DNA of 48,653 bases from Candidatus Hermodarchaeota archaeon (lineage in GTDB: Archaea; Asgardarchaeota; Hermodarchaeia; Hermodarchaeales; Hermodarchaeaceae), in contig JAEOUH010000020.1 of assembly GCA_016839365.1 (NCBI GenBank), forward strand, positions 1 through 48,653, read 5' to 3'. A model generated the notes under the pieces. That model had not been told where the DNA came from. It saw only the letters and a program-made list of their open reading frames with translations, and did not search any database. The translations under genes and the position numbers were made by a program. Each line of letters opens with the position of its first letter. Position 1 is the first letter of the stretch. Positions 9,497 to 17,538 of this stretch are shown here, piece by piece.

Positions 9497-10600
9497 ATGC
9501 GTTTGGACCGGGCTCAACGAATTATGACCCGTGAAGAAATCAATGGTATTCTCCTTTTCAATCCCTTTAATATTCGATATCTCACTGGCTACAAACCCGC
9601 TGGAATATTAGGTCAATCTGCGGCGGTTCTTGTCAGGGATGCGGAGCCCATACTAATTGTTCCCCCAGGAGAATCTGAATTTGCTCAAACGGAATCTTGG
9701 TTTCGCCATGTGACCTCTTACAATTCCCAAACGGGGATATCTGTCTCTTCGACCCTCCTGGATTCAATAAAAAAAGCCTTTGATCTGCACAACCTTCGCT
9801 CAGTCGATGTTGGTGTGGAACTAGACTATGTTTCAGCCCGTCGGTTTGAGGAAATCAAGCGACTTCTACCTGATGCCGGTTTCAAAAATATATCATCATC
9901 GATTACCGAACTACGGATGATTAAAGATGATGTTGAAATTGAGAAACTCAAGACTGCTTTTCAAATTGCTGAAAACGGATTACGTGCCGCCATTGAATTT
10001 GTTCGTCCGGGGATTTCTGAGATCGAGGTAGCTGCTGAAGTAGAACGCACTCTTCGGAAGGCTGGTGCAACACACACTGGGTATCCCACGGTCATCGCCT
10101 CAGGACCCCGTTCGAGGTGTCCATTTGTCCCTGCCAACCGCCGAGAAATTGGGACTGACGAATTCGTAGTCATTTCTGTTTCAGCAGTTAACGATGATTA
10201 CTGTTCGAATTTAACACGCACAGTTCTTACGGGGAAACCTGGGAAGAAACACAAAGCAATCTTCGATTGTGCTCGGGATTCGCTAAATACAGCGAAATCT
10301 CACCTTAATCCTGAAACCCTCGTCCGTGATATTGCCTTGAGCATTCGGCGCATTGCTGATGATCGTGGTTTTCTTCAGCAGTTAGATCCGCAGATGGGAA
10401 GCGGAATTGGCCTGCAACCTATTGAACCGCCCCATATTTCTATTACCGAGGAAATGCCGCTCGCTCCTGGAATGGTCTTCACTATCGAGGTTGGGGTAAA
10501 TTCATCTGAGGTAGGTTCTGTCCGACTCGGGGATACAATCGTTTACCACAAGGAAGATGAATTCAGTATTTTAAATCAAATTCCCCTTGAAACTATCTAG
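9497..10600 (+). CDS. M24 (Xaa-Pro peptidase/creatinase) fold protein, probably catalytically inactive
   Basis: The protein (367 aa) has a creatinase-like N-terminal domain (1-140) and a pita-bread M24 domain. Against the five M24 metal ligands, four appear replaced: Ser227 where the first Asp is expected, Asn238 in YCSNLTRT where SDLTRT is usual, Ser302 in GSGIG where GHGIG is usual, and Gly345 in VRLGD where VRIED is usual. Only Glu331 (FTIEVG) remains. Its paralogue at 11410-12594 keeps all five. It is therefore probably a binding or scaffold protein of unknown target rather than a peptidase. The reading frame is intact, so it is not a decaying pseudogene. The ATG at 9497 is used. Confidence 0.82.
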   Translation: MRLDRAQRIMTREEINGILLFNPFNIRYLTGYKPAGILGQSAAVLVRDAEPILIVPPGESEFAQTESWFRHVTSYNSQTGISVSSTLLDSIKKAFDLHNLRSVDVGVELDYVSARRFEEIKRLLPDAGFKNISSSITELRMIKDDVEIEKLKTAFQIAENGLRAAIEFVRPGISEIEVAAEVERTLRKAGATHTGYPTVIASGPRSRCPFVPANRREIGTDEFVVISVSAVNDDYCSNLTRTVLTGKPGKKHKAIFDCARDSLNTAKSHLNPETLVRDIALSIRRIADDRGFLQQLDPQMGSGIGLQPIEPPHISITEEMPLAPGMVFTIEVGVNSSEVGSVRLGDTIVYHKEDEFSILNQIPLETI

Positions 10601-10732
10601 CTTTTTCCCTAATTTTCACTCAATCTCTTTGCAGATGGTGATTATATCAAGAAAAACGTTATAACGAGTTTCCTTAATATTCCTCTTAAGCACTGGGCAT
10701 CATCTATTTCCCGCACTTAAAGGTCGAAACTC

Positions 10733-11236
10733 ATGTCCTATGAAAAAGAAGTCCGTGACCATCGGAAAACACTCGAAAAACTTCTTGAGGATACCGCCAA
10801 AACTTTAGAAAGCCCACCAAATGTTATCGCACAAAACAACCTGATTGTTCTGAAATCAATCCTTGAAAAAGCCCTCATGGTGGCGGACGAAGCTCTCCGT
10901 GCGGTAAATCTCCAACCTATTGAAGTCGAAGAAGTTCTTGATCGCTTTTCCCAAAACTCCGATCAATACGGCACAAACCCGGCATTGGACGAGGTAGATG
11001 CCATGAAACGCGAAATAGAACGCTTGTCTCGAGCGGTAGACATCTTACAAGCCATGCGAAAACGCCGGGAACTATCTCATCGACTCGTCGGGCATGATCC
11101 ACGGCTTATGGGCCCTTGGGCGCGATGGATTCGCACCCTGGAAGGATATAAGATCAATCAAGACCTTAGCCCGAAACACCGGGAAAACCTCTTGGCAGAC
11201 ATCGATGAATGGCGCACTATCTTGGCTGGCACCTAA
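10733..11236 (+). CDS. Coiled-coil/helical protein of unknown function
   Basis: This is a 167-residue, highly charged helical protein with no recognised domain. Residues 5-60 and 80-115 have heptad-like spacing (VDAMKREIERLSRAVDILQ) and the C-terminal third is Trp/Arg-rich (PWARWIRTLEGY). There is no membrane segment or signal peptide. It lies between the inactive M24-like gene and a tRNA-Arg gene, each separated by a promoter-sized gap. Codon use resembles the neighbours, which supports a real gene. Confidence 0.65.
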   Translation: MSYEKEVRDHRKTLEKLLEDTAKTLESPPNVIAQNNLIVLKSILEKALMVADEALRAVNLQPIEVEEVLDRFSQNSDQYGTNPALDEVDAMKREIERLSRAVDILQAMRKRRELSHRLVGHDPRLMGPWARWIRTLEGYKINQDLSPKHRENLLADIDEWRTILAGT

Positions 11237-11277
11237 AAGAACAATTTCACCATACTGCTTTCTTTTTAGGAGAAGCC

Positions 11278-11284
11278 TTTAAAT
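11278..11284 (+). promoter_or_regulatory. TATA box for tRNA-Arg(GCG)
   Basis: TTTAAAT lies 37 bases before the tRNA 5' end, in the expected position for an archaeal promoter. Confidence 0.5.
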
Positions 11285-11320
11285 CCCATATTTTACCCCT
11301 ACAAGAGATACTAACATTCT

Positions 11321-11397
11321 GGGCCCGTGGCCTAGTAGGATATGGCGCCGGATTGCGGATCCGGAGATCCGGGGTTCAAATCCCTGCGGGCCCGCCA
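11321..11397 (+). tRNA. tRNA-Arg (anticodon GCG), CCA encoded
   Basis: The acceptor stem GGGCCCG pairs with CGGGCCC. The D stem is GCCT/TGGC, the anticodon stem CCGGA/TCCGG with loop TTGCGGA (anticodon GCG, reads CGC), and the T arm is CGGGG-TTCAAAT-CCCTG, followed by G and an encoded CCA. No intron is seen. It is clearly related to the CCG isoacceptor 2 kb away on the opposite strand. Confidence 0.96.
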
Positions 11398-11409
11398 TGC
11401 TCTCCGAAG

Positions 11410-12594
11410 TTATTCAATGCAAATAAGTTCGGTTTGTGGTGTTGACAAGAACCTACAACCGTTTTTCGTTACCACAATGTTCTCTTCAAGGCTAACCTGT
11501 CCATAATCCTTGGTGGTCACATATAATTCCAAGGTGAAGACGTGGCCTGATTCGACAAATCCCTTTGGGCTAGAGCCGTATCGATCCCACAACGGTCCTA
11601 GGAGTGTCCCTCCATCATGAGCCTCTTGTCCAATTTGGTGGCCTAAGGCGTGTTGATATTCCTCATATCCTTGATCCTGAACAAAGTCTCGGGCAACGGT
11701 ATCAACTTCGAATCCTCGAACACCAGGTCTAATAAATTTGGAGGCCTGTTTAATGGCATCACGAACCGTTTCAAAGGCTACTTGTACTACTTCAGGGATG
11801 TCACGAGGTGAACCGAAGAAGAACATGCGTTGTAAATCTGAGCAATACCCTTGATAGCGAACACCAAAATCAAAATGTAGCAGATGCCCCAACTTGGTTT
11901 TATTATTAGTTGGTCCCGCATGACCAAACTGCTTATTGGGACCTGCGTCAACGGCCGGGTTATGGTCAAATCCCCAAGCAAAGGTGACATCATGTTCTTT
12001 CATGCGTTCATGAAAGAAATGGTAGATTTCTAGTTCGGTTTGCCCGACCCGGACAAACTTTTGTGCTTCCTGATAAATTTTCTCTGTGAGCGTTACTGCT
12101 TTTTGAATACGTCGAAGTTCTTCCGCAGTTTTTCTCCCTCGCAACTTAATGAGTAGTGGTTCTGCACTTGTAATGCGCTTTTCATAAGGTGTTCCTCTGA
12201 GGTATTCAATCAGCAAGTTATACATCCCATAAGTCAATCCATCAGCGGCCACATCATCACGGCTAAAGTTCACCCCAAGGGTCTTCGGGTTCAATTTGTC
12301 AAGAGTTAGTCGAAGGGTTTCACGAATGCTTTTGGTATAAGGGATAATCTCATGGAAGACCTTCAAAGGTTCAATCCCCGCGGCATCAAGATTCCCAACA
12401 ATAGCAATTCGCTCTCCTGTCTTCGAGAAAATCAGCGCTGATTCCCAAACTAAGTCAACGCCTAATACTAAAGTCAAAACCGGATCTGCCATCAGTTTCG
12501 TTTCTCGAACCCAAATCATCCAGGCATCCAAGTCCAATTCCTTCAGAAGGTCAGAGGCCTGCTGACTTTTCTCCTGGATAAGGGTAGCCTTCAT
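11410..12594 (-). CDS. Xaa-Pro aminopeptidase/dipeptidase family M24, active-site complete
   Basis: This 394-residue M24 metallopeptidase has a creatinase N-terminal domain (1-155) and a catalytic domain. The dinuclear metal ligands are all visible: Asp242 (FDFG), Asp253 (CSDLQR), His319 (ALGHQIG), Glu356 (FTLEL) and Glu370 (SLEEN). It likely removes N-terminal residues next to proline or cleaves Xaa-Pro dipeptides in the cytoplasm. The ATG at 12594 is chosen because AAGGTGAT lies about nine bases upstream; an in-frame GTG at 12618 would put that site inside the gene. It ends 13 bases from the tRNA-Arg(GCG) 3' end. Confidence 0.9.
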   Translation of the reverse strand: MKATLIQEKSQQASDLLKELDLDAWMIWVRETKLMADPVLTLVLGVDLVWESALIFSKTGERIAIVGNLDAAGIEPLKVFHEIIPYTKSIRETLRLTLDKLNPKTLGVNFSRDDVAADGLTYGMYNLLIEYLRGTPYEKRITSAEPLLIKLRGRKTAEELRRIQKAVTLTEKIYQEAQKFVRVGQTELEIYHFFHERMKEHDVTFAWGFDHNPAVDAGPNKQFGHAGPTNNKTKLGHLLHFDFGVRYQGYCSDLQRMFFFGSPRDIPEVVQVAFETVRDAIKQASKFIRPGVRGFEVDTVARDFVQDQGYEEYQHALGHQIGQEAHDGGTLLGPLWDRYGSSPKGFVESGHVFTLELYVTTKDYGQVSLEENIVVTKNGCRFLSTPQTELICIE

Positions 12595-12685
12595 TGATTC
12601 AATCACCTTCACGTACACAGTTGGCGGGGGAAACTTTTATCCATACTGACACGAGATTTGCCGAGTATAACTGAAATTGTATAGG

Positions 12686-14107
12686 ATGGCGTTAGCCTTG
12701 GCTAAGTACTTACTCATTGACTCAAAAGGTGTTGAAAAGCCGCTTGACTTAGACAATTTGGATAGCCATGAAGCTATCCACGGGGAACTTCGCACCTTCA
12801 TTGAGACAGAAGAACTTGGCCGACCAGCAAAAGGGGAACCTCCTCATATTCGAATTATGCGCCAACTGGAACTCATCGATTACGAACCCGCTTCTGATGT
12901 AGGCCATTTCAAGTTCTTCCCCAAGGGTTCTTTATTGAAAGAACTGATGGAAGATTATGTGACCGAAATTGCTGTTGAATTGATTGGTGCAATGCGCATT
13001 GAAACCCCTCTGATGTACCGGATCAGCCAAAAAGATATTGCAGAACAAGCAGAGAAGTTCCTTGAGAAAGATTATCGCATTAAACTCAGCAAAGACAAAG
13101 AACTGCTTCTCCGTTTCGCAGGAGACTTTGGCCTATTTTCCACAATGAAAAACGTACAGATGTCTCAACGACAGCTCCCCATTCGGGTCTTTGAATTATC
13201 ACCTTCGTTTCGGCTAGAGAAGCGAGGTGAATGCGTGGGACTCCGACGCCTTCGAGCCTTCACGATGCCTGACATTCATTGTTTCTGTGCCAATTATGAA
13301 CAAGGCAAAGAGGACTTTGCCATGATCACGAAAAACTATGATATTCTAATTCGTGGTCTTGGAATCAACTACATCCTCGTCTTCCGTGTCGTCGAAGAAT
13401 TTTATGACCAGACTAAGGATCTCTTACTGAGTCTTGCAGAGGACTTGAAACGTCCAATCCTAGTTGAACTTCTTCCTGAGATGAGCCACTACTGGAACGT
13501 GAAAAACGAATTCCAATTTGTTGATGCAGCAGAAGGCTCAGGGCAATTGAGTACTGTCCAGCTTGACGTTAGCGATGCAGAACGTTATGGTATCACCTAC
13601 ACCAATGAGGCGGGTGAAGAGGTAGGCTGCATCATCGTTCATACCAGTATCGGTAGCCTAGAACGACTCATTTATGGACTTCTAGAGAGCGCTGCCAAAC
13701 GCCAACAAGAAGGCCACCTTCCAATGCTTCCAGTCTGGCTTTCACCAGTACAAGTACTCGTTATACCAGTTGCGGATCGACACAAAGAACATGCAGAAAA
13801 AACTGCAGATAAATTACGTGCTCACAACGTGCGTGCGGTAATTGATGATCGAGGAAAAACCGTGGGGTGGAAGGTTCGTAATGCGGGACAACAATGGGTA
13901 CCCTTTGTCGCCGTAATCGGAGACAAAGAAATGAAGGCCGCTAAATTACCTGTCACTATTCGTGAGAAATCAGTAACAAAAAATACAACGGTTGAATCAC
14001 TTACTCCTTCAGCCTTAGCGAAAATTATCAATGAAGCAAGTAAAGGCAAACCTTTCCGACAGCTGACCCTACCTAAGCATATGTCTATGTGGCCTATTTT
14101 CATTTAA
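12686..14107 (+). CDS. thrS: Threonyl-tRNA synthetase lacking the N-terminal editing domain
   Basis: A class II aaRS core is clear: motif 2 FRLEKRGE followed by GLRRLRAFTMPDIH, and motif 3 GSLERLIYGLLE. The C-terminal anticodon-binding domain begins LPVWLSPVQVLVIPV. This order and wording match archaeal ThrRS. Archaeal ThrRS is usually above 600 aa with a D-aminoacyl-deacylase-like editing domain in front; here only a short remnant (1-50) precedes the catalytic core, as in the split ThrRS of some Crenarchaeota. The archaeal AACFG motif that supplies the zinc Cys reads AGDFG (Asp147), while both His ligands (PDIH, VHTSIGS) are kept. The ATG at 12686 is preferred; a TTG at 12677 is possible. 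It overlaps the convergent rRNA methyltransferase by four bases. Confidence 0.87.
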   Translation: MALALAKYLLIDSKGVEKPLDLDNLDSHEAIHGELRTFIETEELGRPAKGEPPHIRIMRQLELIDYEPASDVGHFKFFPKGSLLKELMEDYVTEIAVELIGAMRIETPLMYRISQKDIAEQAEKFLEKDYRIKLSKDKELLLRFAGDFGLFSTMKNVQMSQRQLPIRVFELSPSFRLEKRGECVGLRRLRAFTMPDIHCFCANYEQGKEDFAMITKNYDILIRGLGINYILVFRVVEEFYDQTKDLLLSLAEDLKRPILVELLPEMSHYWNVKNEFQFVDAAEGSGQLSTVQLDVSDAERYGITYTNEAGEEVGCIIVHTSIGSLERLIYGLLESAAKRQQEGHLPMLPVWLSPVQVLVIPVADRHKEHAEKTADKLRAHNVRAVIDDRGKTVGWKVRNAGQQWVPFVAVIGDKEMKAAKLPVTIREKSVTKNTTVESLTPSALAKIINEASKGKPFRQLTLPKHMSMWPIFI

Positions 14108-15498
14108 TCGGCCACAGCCCGGTCACCATTAATTGTCTCAGTTCGTTTTATTTTTGCGATAAAAAAGCCTTCAGTGTTATCCCGATGAGGAAACAATCTC
14201 TGACACGCAGTTAGGCCCTCAAATGCTTCGGAGCCTAGGTGAGGTTCAGTTGGAACCAATTCAAAGGAGGGATGAGCGTCAAGGAAATTGCATATCAAAT
14301 GCTCGTTTTCATCGAGGGTAATGGAGCAAGTGGAATAAACAACATGTCCGTCTGGTTCAACCAGTCGACTCCCTACCTCCAACAGCTTGGATTGGATTTC
14401 AGTAAGGTGCCGAACCTTGTCGGGGGTCATGATCCATTTTGTTTCAGGGCGGGTTTGAATAACTCCGGTGTTACTACAAGGAGGATCGACCAACACAGCA
14501 TTCGCTTGGAAGCTATTTCGAAAAGGAAGATTGAAACTATTAGCAAAAATCACGTGGGTATTTTGAACTCCCAATCGAAGTAAATTGCGTTTCAACTTCT
14601 GAACGCGGTTAGACATATTATCGATTGCTAATATATTTCCTGTGTTGTTCATAAGTTGGGCAAGGTGAGATGTCTTACTTCCAGGGGCGGCGCATATATC
14701 GACAACGATTTCATGAGGATTGGGATTTAGAATCCGAGATACGAGGATACTGGCTAAACTCTGAAGATATATTGCATTCTGTTCATAGGCTTCTGTTTGA
14801 CTAACTGGCTTTTCCCCTCGTTGTATTTTGAAAGCTTCTGAGAGCTCTGGAATGGAGGTGCATAGGAACTCGGCTCTTTCAAGCTCATTGATGGTTTCCT
14901 CGATTGATTGTTTCAGCGTATTCACACGAATTATTACTGACGGGTTTTGTAAAATGGCAGAAAAAAATGCCTGTGCTTCATCTGGTTCGAAAACCTTGTT
15001 GACATAATCAAATAGCCAACGCGGTACTGAATACTTCAGTTCTGGAAGGCCTTGCTCCTGAAAGGATTTGTTAATATTTTCGGAATCAATTCGTTGGATC
15101 TTGCGCAAAACCGCGTTTACGAGCCCAGCGAGACGTTTATTCTTTCGTAACTTGATGATGGTCACAGCCTCATTCGTAGCAAGAGCAGGTGGAACCTCAG
15201 CAAATTGAATAAGGTATGTGGCAACACGTAATGTATTCCGAATAATTGGATCTAAGTCAATAATTTGGCTCTTTTCAAGTACTTGGTTAAGAAGGAAATC
15301 CAGTGTATTGAGCCGTCGAACCGTTTCGAATACAAGACTGTGAATAGCGGTCCGAATTTTCCAGTCGCTTATTTGCCAGTCCTTGGCTAGTTGGTTCATC
15401 GCGGCACGTAGTGATTGTGACTGCTCTTCCCAAATACAAAGAACTTCAGCCGCCGCCTCTTCACGACTAATTTCAGTTTTGGAAGTTTTCGTCGACAC
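14104..15498 (-). CDS. rsmB: 16S rRNA m5C methyltransferase, RsmB/NOL1-NOP2-Sun family with NusB domain
   Basis: The protein (464 aa) has an N-terminal NusB-like helical RNA-binding domain (about 10-145, with LVNAVLRKI) and a class I methyltransferase domain. That domain carries the SAM motif VDICAAPGSKTS, the DPPCSNTG catalytic-loop Cys, and the YSTCS nucleophilic Cys. It should form 5-methylcytosine in small-subunit rRNA. The NusB-RsmB fusion is the classic bacterial arrangement and is less usual in archaea. The GTG at 15498 is preferred because the TATA-like TTTATAATTC at 15533-15542 would place transcription start after the TTG at 15528, and GAGGAG lies upstream of the GTG. Confidence 0.88.
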   Translation of the reverse strand: MSTKTSKTEISREEAAAEVLCIWEEQSQSLRAAMNQLAKDWQISDWKIRTAIHSLVFETVRRLNTLDFLLNQVLEKSQIIDLDPIIRNTLRVATYLIQFAEVPPALATNEAVTIIKLRKNKRLAGLVNAVLRKIQRIDSENINKSFQEQGLPELKYSVPRWLFDYVNKVFEPDEAQAFFSAILQNPSVIIRVNTLKQSIEETINELERAEFLCTSIPELSEAFKIQRGEKPVSQTEAYEQNAIYLQSLASILVSRILNPNPHEIVVDICAAPGSKTSHLAQLMNNTGNILAIDNMSNRVQKLKRNLLRLGVQNTHVIFANSFNLPFRNSFQANAVLVDPPCSNTGVIQTRPETKWIMTPDKVRHLTEIQSKLLEVGSRLVEPDGHVVYSTCSITLDENEHLICNFLDAHPSFELVPTEPHLGSEAFEGLTACQRLFPHRDNTEGFFIAKIKRTETINGDRAVAD

Positions 15499-15633
15499 GG
15501 TCCTGCTTCTCCTCGCGTTGCCTGGCAAAGGTGAATTATAAAACCTTTCAAGTTTTGGTTTTAGTCACCCCACAAAAGACTAAAAATATAGATAGCATCT
15601 CATGGGTGCAACTATCGCATCGGTTGGGTATTC

Positions 15634-16449
15634 ATGACGACATTATGGGAGGTTATCTCACAAGTGCGTAAACTTGCACCAGCAATGTATGTACCAGAAA
15701 ATGATATTGATGGTGTATTTCTTGGGGTGAGTGATGAAGCAAAGCAGAAACGCATTCGTGTGTCTGCTGTAGACGTTTGTGTAGACATCACATTGCCTGT
15801 AATCGTTCGAGCAGGTGAGCATAAAGCCAGTCTCTTAATTGCGCATAGATCTCCCTTTGTATCCATTATACGTAGTTTCACAGGATTACCTCAACTCCTA
15901 CTTGAGCATTTATTGAAGCGGAAGATCACCGTCTACATCGCCCATTACAACTGGGCTATGGTAGAGGGGGGCATGAATGATGTCTTGGCGTATACTCTCG
16001 GCTTCAAGGTCAATGATGTGTTTCGGGTTCCGCTTCTAGGTGGTAATTATCCTCTTGGACGTACCTGCAGCGTTCCTGAAGAGACAAATTTGAAAACCTT
16101 TATCCAATATGTGTCTAAGCGGCTGAAAGTTCCGTCAATAGATTATGTGGGAAATCTGGACGACGAAGTGGAACGGTTGGTAATCGTTAGTGGAAAAGGG
16201 ATAACTCCTGAGTGGCTACATCTCGCTTGGGTGCAGGGATATGACACATATCTTACTGGTCATATCACTCATGAGCTGGCAACGCAGGCGAGTCAACTCA
16301 AAATCAAACTCGTTGCCGTGCCTCAGCTTACCACCGAAATCCCTGGAATGAGTAGGCTAACTCAGATACTACAGGTCGAATGTCCCCAAGTTACATTTAA
16401 TTTCATTGAACCTACTTTCTCTTACTCCACACTACTCACACAGCCTTAA
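15634..16449 (+). CDS. NIF3/DUF34-family protein with altered metal site
   Basis: At 271 aa it follows the NIF3 (GTP cyclohydrolase I type 2-like, YbgI) plan: an N-terminal half ending IAHYNWAMVEGGMNDVLAYTLG, an inserted region, and a C-terminal half with GYDTYLTGHITHELATQA. Typical members bind two metals through His-His, Asp, His and Glu. Here the His pair reads AHRSP, the Asp is not at its usual place, and the GHYxxE motif reads PQLTTE, so only part of the site survives. Function is unknown, as for most NIF3 proteins. It stops 33 bases before the first actin gene on the same strand and may be co-transcribed with it. Confidence 0.78.
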   Translation: MTTLWEVISQVRKLAPAMYVPENDIDGVFLGVSDEAKQKRIRVSAVDVCVDITLPVIVRAGEHKASLLIAHRSPFVSIIRSFTGLPQLLLEHLLKRKITVYIAHYNWAMVEGGMNDVLAYTLGFKVNDVFRVPLLGGNYPLGRTCSVPEETNLKTFIQYVSKRLKVPSIDYVGNLDDEVERLVIVSGKGITPEWLHLAWVQGYDTYLTGHITHELATQASQLKIKLVAVPQLTTEIPGMSRLTQILQVECPQVTFNFIEPTFSYSTLLTQP

Positions 16450-16482
16450 TGTGTTTAACTTGTCGAGGAGTTCTGAAAAGCC

Positions 16483-17505
16483 ATGAACAATCCGCTAATT
16501 GTCGATTTAGGAACAGGATTTCTCAAGTATGGCTATCCTCAACAAACCACACCCCATATCATGCCTGCTTATCTCAGAAGCGAAAGGGCTTCCCAAGGCG
16601 ATTCGTATCTCCTTATGCTTGATCCCACACGTTTAAGGAAATTCTTTCCCATGGAAAATGGAAACCTTCCCGATAGCGAAGTGTTGAAACCATTGATGCT
16701 TGATGTCTTTGACCGGATGGCAATTGGGGGATACCAACGGGTAGCAACAGAGCTTCAACTCCTTGTTTTCTCCACAGTTGATCAGAACCGCATCTATGAT
16801 GTGTGTGATAAACTCAGGGAGGATCTCGGCTGTCGGAAGCTTCTTGCAGCCTATCAACAAGTACTCACCCTCTTGTTCCTTGGAAAGCACACGGGAATGG
16901 TTATTGATATTGGTCATACAATTTCAATAGCCACGCCTATATACCAAGGCTTTTTGTTGAGAGAGCTTGTTGAAGATACGGCTGCGGGAAGTCTCTATGT
17001 CACAGCAGCGTTACGCCGAATGTTCGAGGAAAAAGCGAAAGAATCTACGAAATATTCGGATTATGCAAAAATCGCCACTGACATGAAAGCAATAGAATAC
17101 ATCAAACGGAACTTCTGTCAAGTCCGCCCAAATCCCCGCGACAAAAAGGTCCCGAGAGAATGGCAATACCGGCGGAAGGACATCAATGTCTCTTTGGGGG
17201 AAGTCCCATGGAAAGCGACAGAAGTTCTCTTCGATCCATCACTCATTGGGATTGGTGACAAAGGGCTCATCGATGCAGTAGTTGATTCAATTGAACAGGC
17301 GGATATCACTATTCGCCGGGAATTATCAAATGATATAATTCTTAGTGGGGGCGGATCACTGTTTCTTGGGCTTCGAGAGCGGTTTGAACATGAATTGAAA
17401 AAGCGTCTACCCCACCTCCCCGTCAATTGCTACGCATTAGAGGATGCATTGACGAATGCCTGGTCGGGTGCTGCAGCCCTGCACAGGTCACCTGAAAAGG
17501 GCTAA
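16483..17505 (+). CDS. Divergent actin-family ATPase (first of a tandem pair)
   Basis: This 340-residue protein aligns from end to end with actin. Phosphate loop 1 is IVDLGTGFLKYGY (Asp8, Lys15, matching actin D11, K18) and FPMENG matches YPIEHG. Gln125 sits at the actin Q137 position (YQQVLTLL). Loop 2 is VIDIGHTISIATPIYQG (Asp142 = D154). ATEVLFDPSLIGIG matches the EALFQPSFLG segment, and ILSGGGSLFLGLRERF is the adenosine motif. Differences: D157 is His, H161 is Ile, the DNase-loop region is shorter, and the protein ends soon after AWSGAAAL, lacking the last roughly 30 residues of actin subdomain 1. It heads a tight gene set with a second actin and two coiled-coil proteins. Confidence 0.88.
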   Translation: MNNPLIVDLGTGFLKYGYPQQTTPHIMPAYLRSERASQGDSYLLMLDPTRLRKFFPMENGNLPDSEVLKPLMLDVFDRMAIGGYQRVATELQLLVFSTVDQNRIYDVCDKLREDLGCRKLLAAYQQVLTLLFLGKHTGMVIDIGHTISIATPIYQGFLLRELVEDTAAGSLYVTAALRRMFEEKAKESTKYSDYAKIATDMKAIEYIKRNFCQVRPNPRDKKVPREWQYRRKDINVSLGEVPWKATEVLFDPSLIGIGDKGLIDAVVDSIEQADITIRRELSNDIILSGGGSLFLGLRERFEHELKKRLPHLPVNCYALEDALTNAWSGAAALHRSPEKG

Positions 17506-17538
17506 TCTACGCTAGACTTAAGCTTCTCTAGGTTCTAT

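Noticed and set aside
15540..15562. AAAACC...GGTTTT inverted repeat upstream of rsmB
   Set aside because: Only six A/T-heavy base pairs around an 11-base loop, expected by chance in a promoter region.
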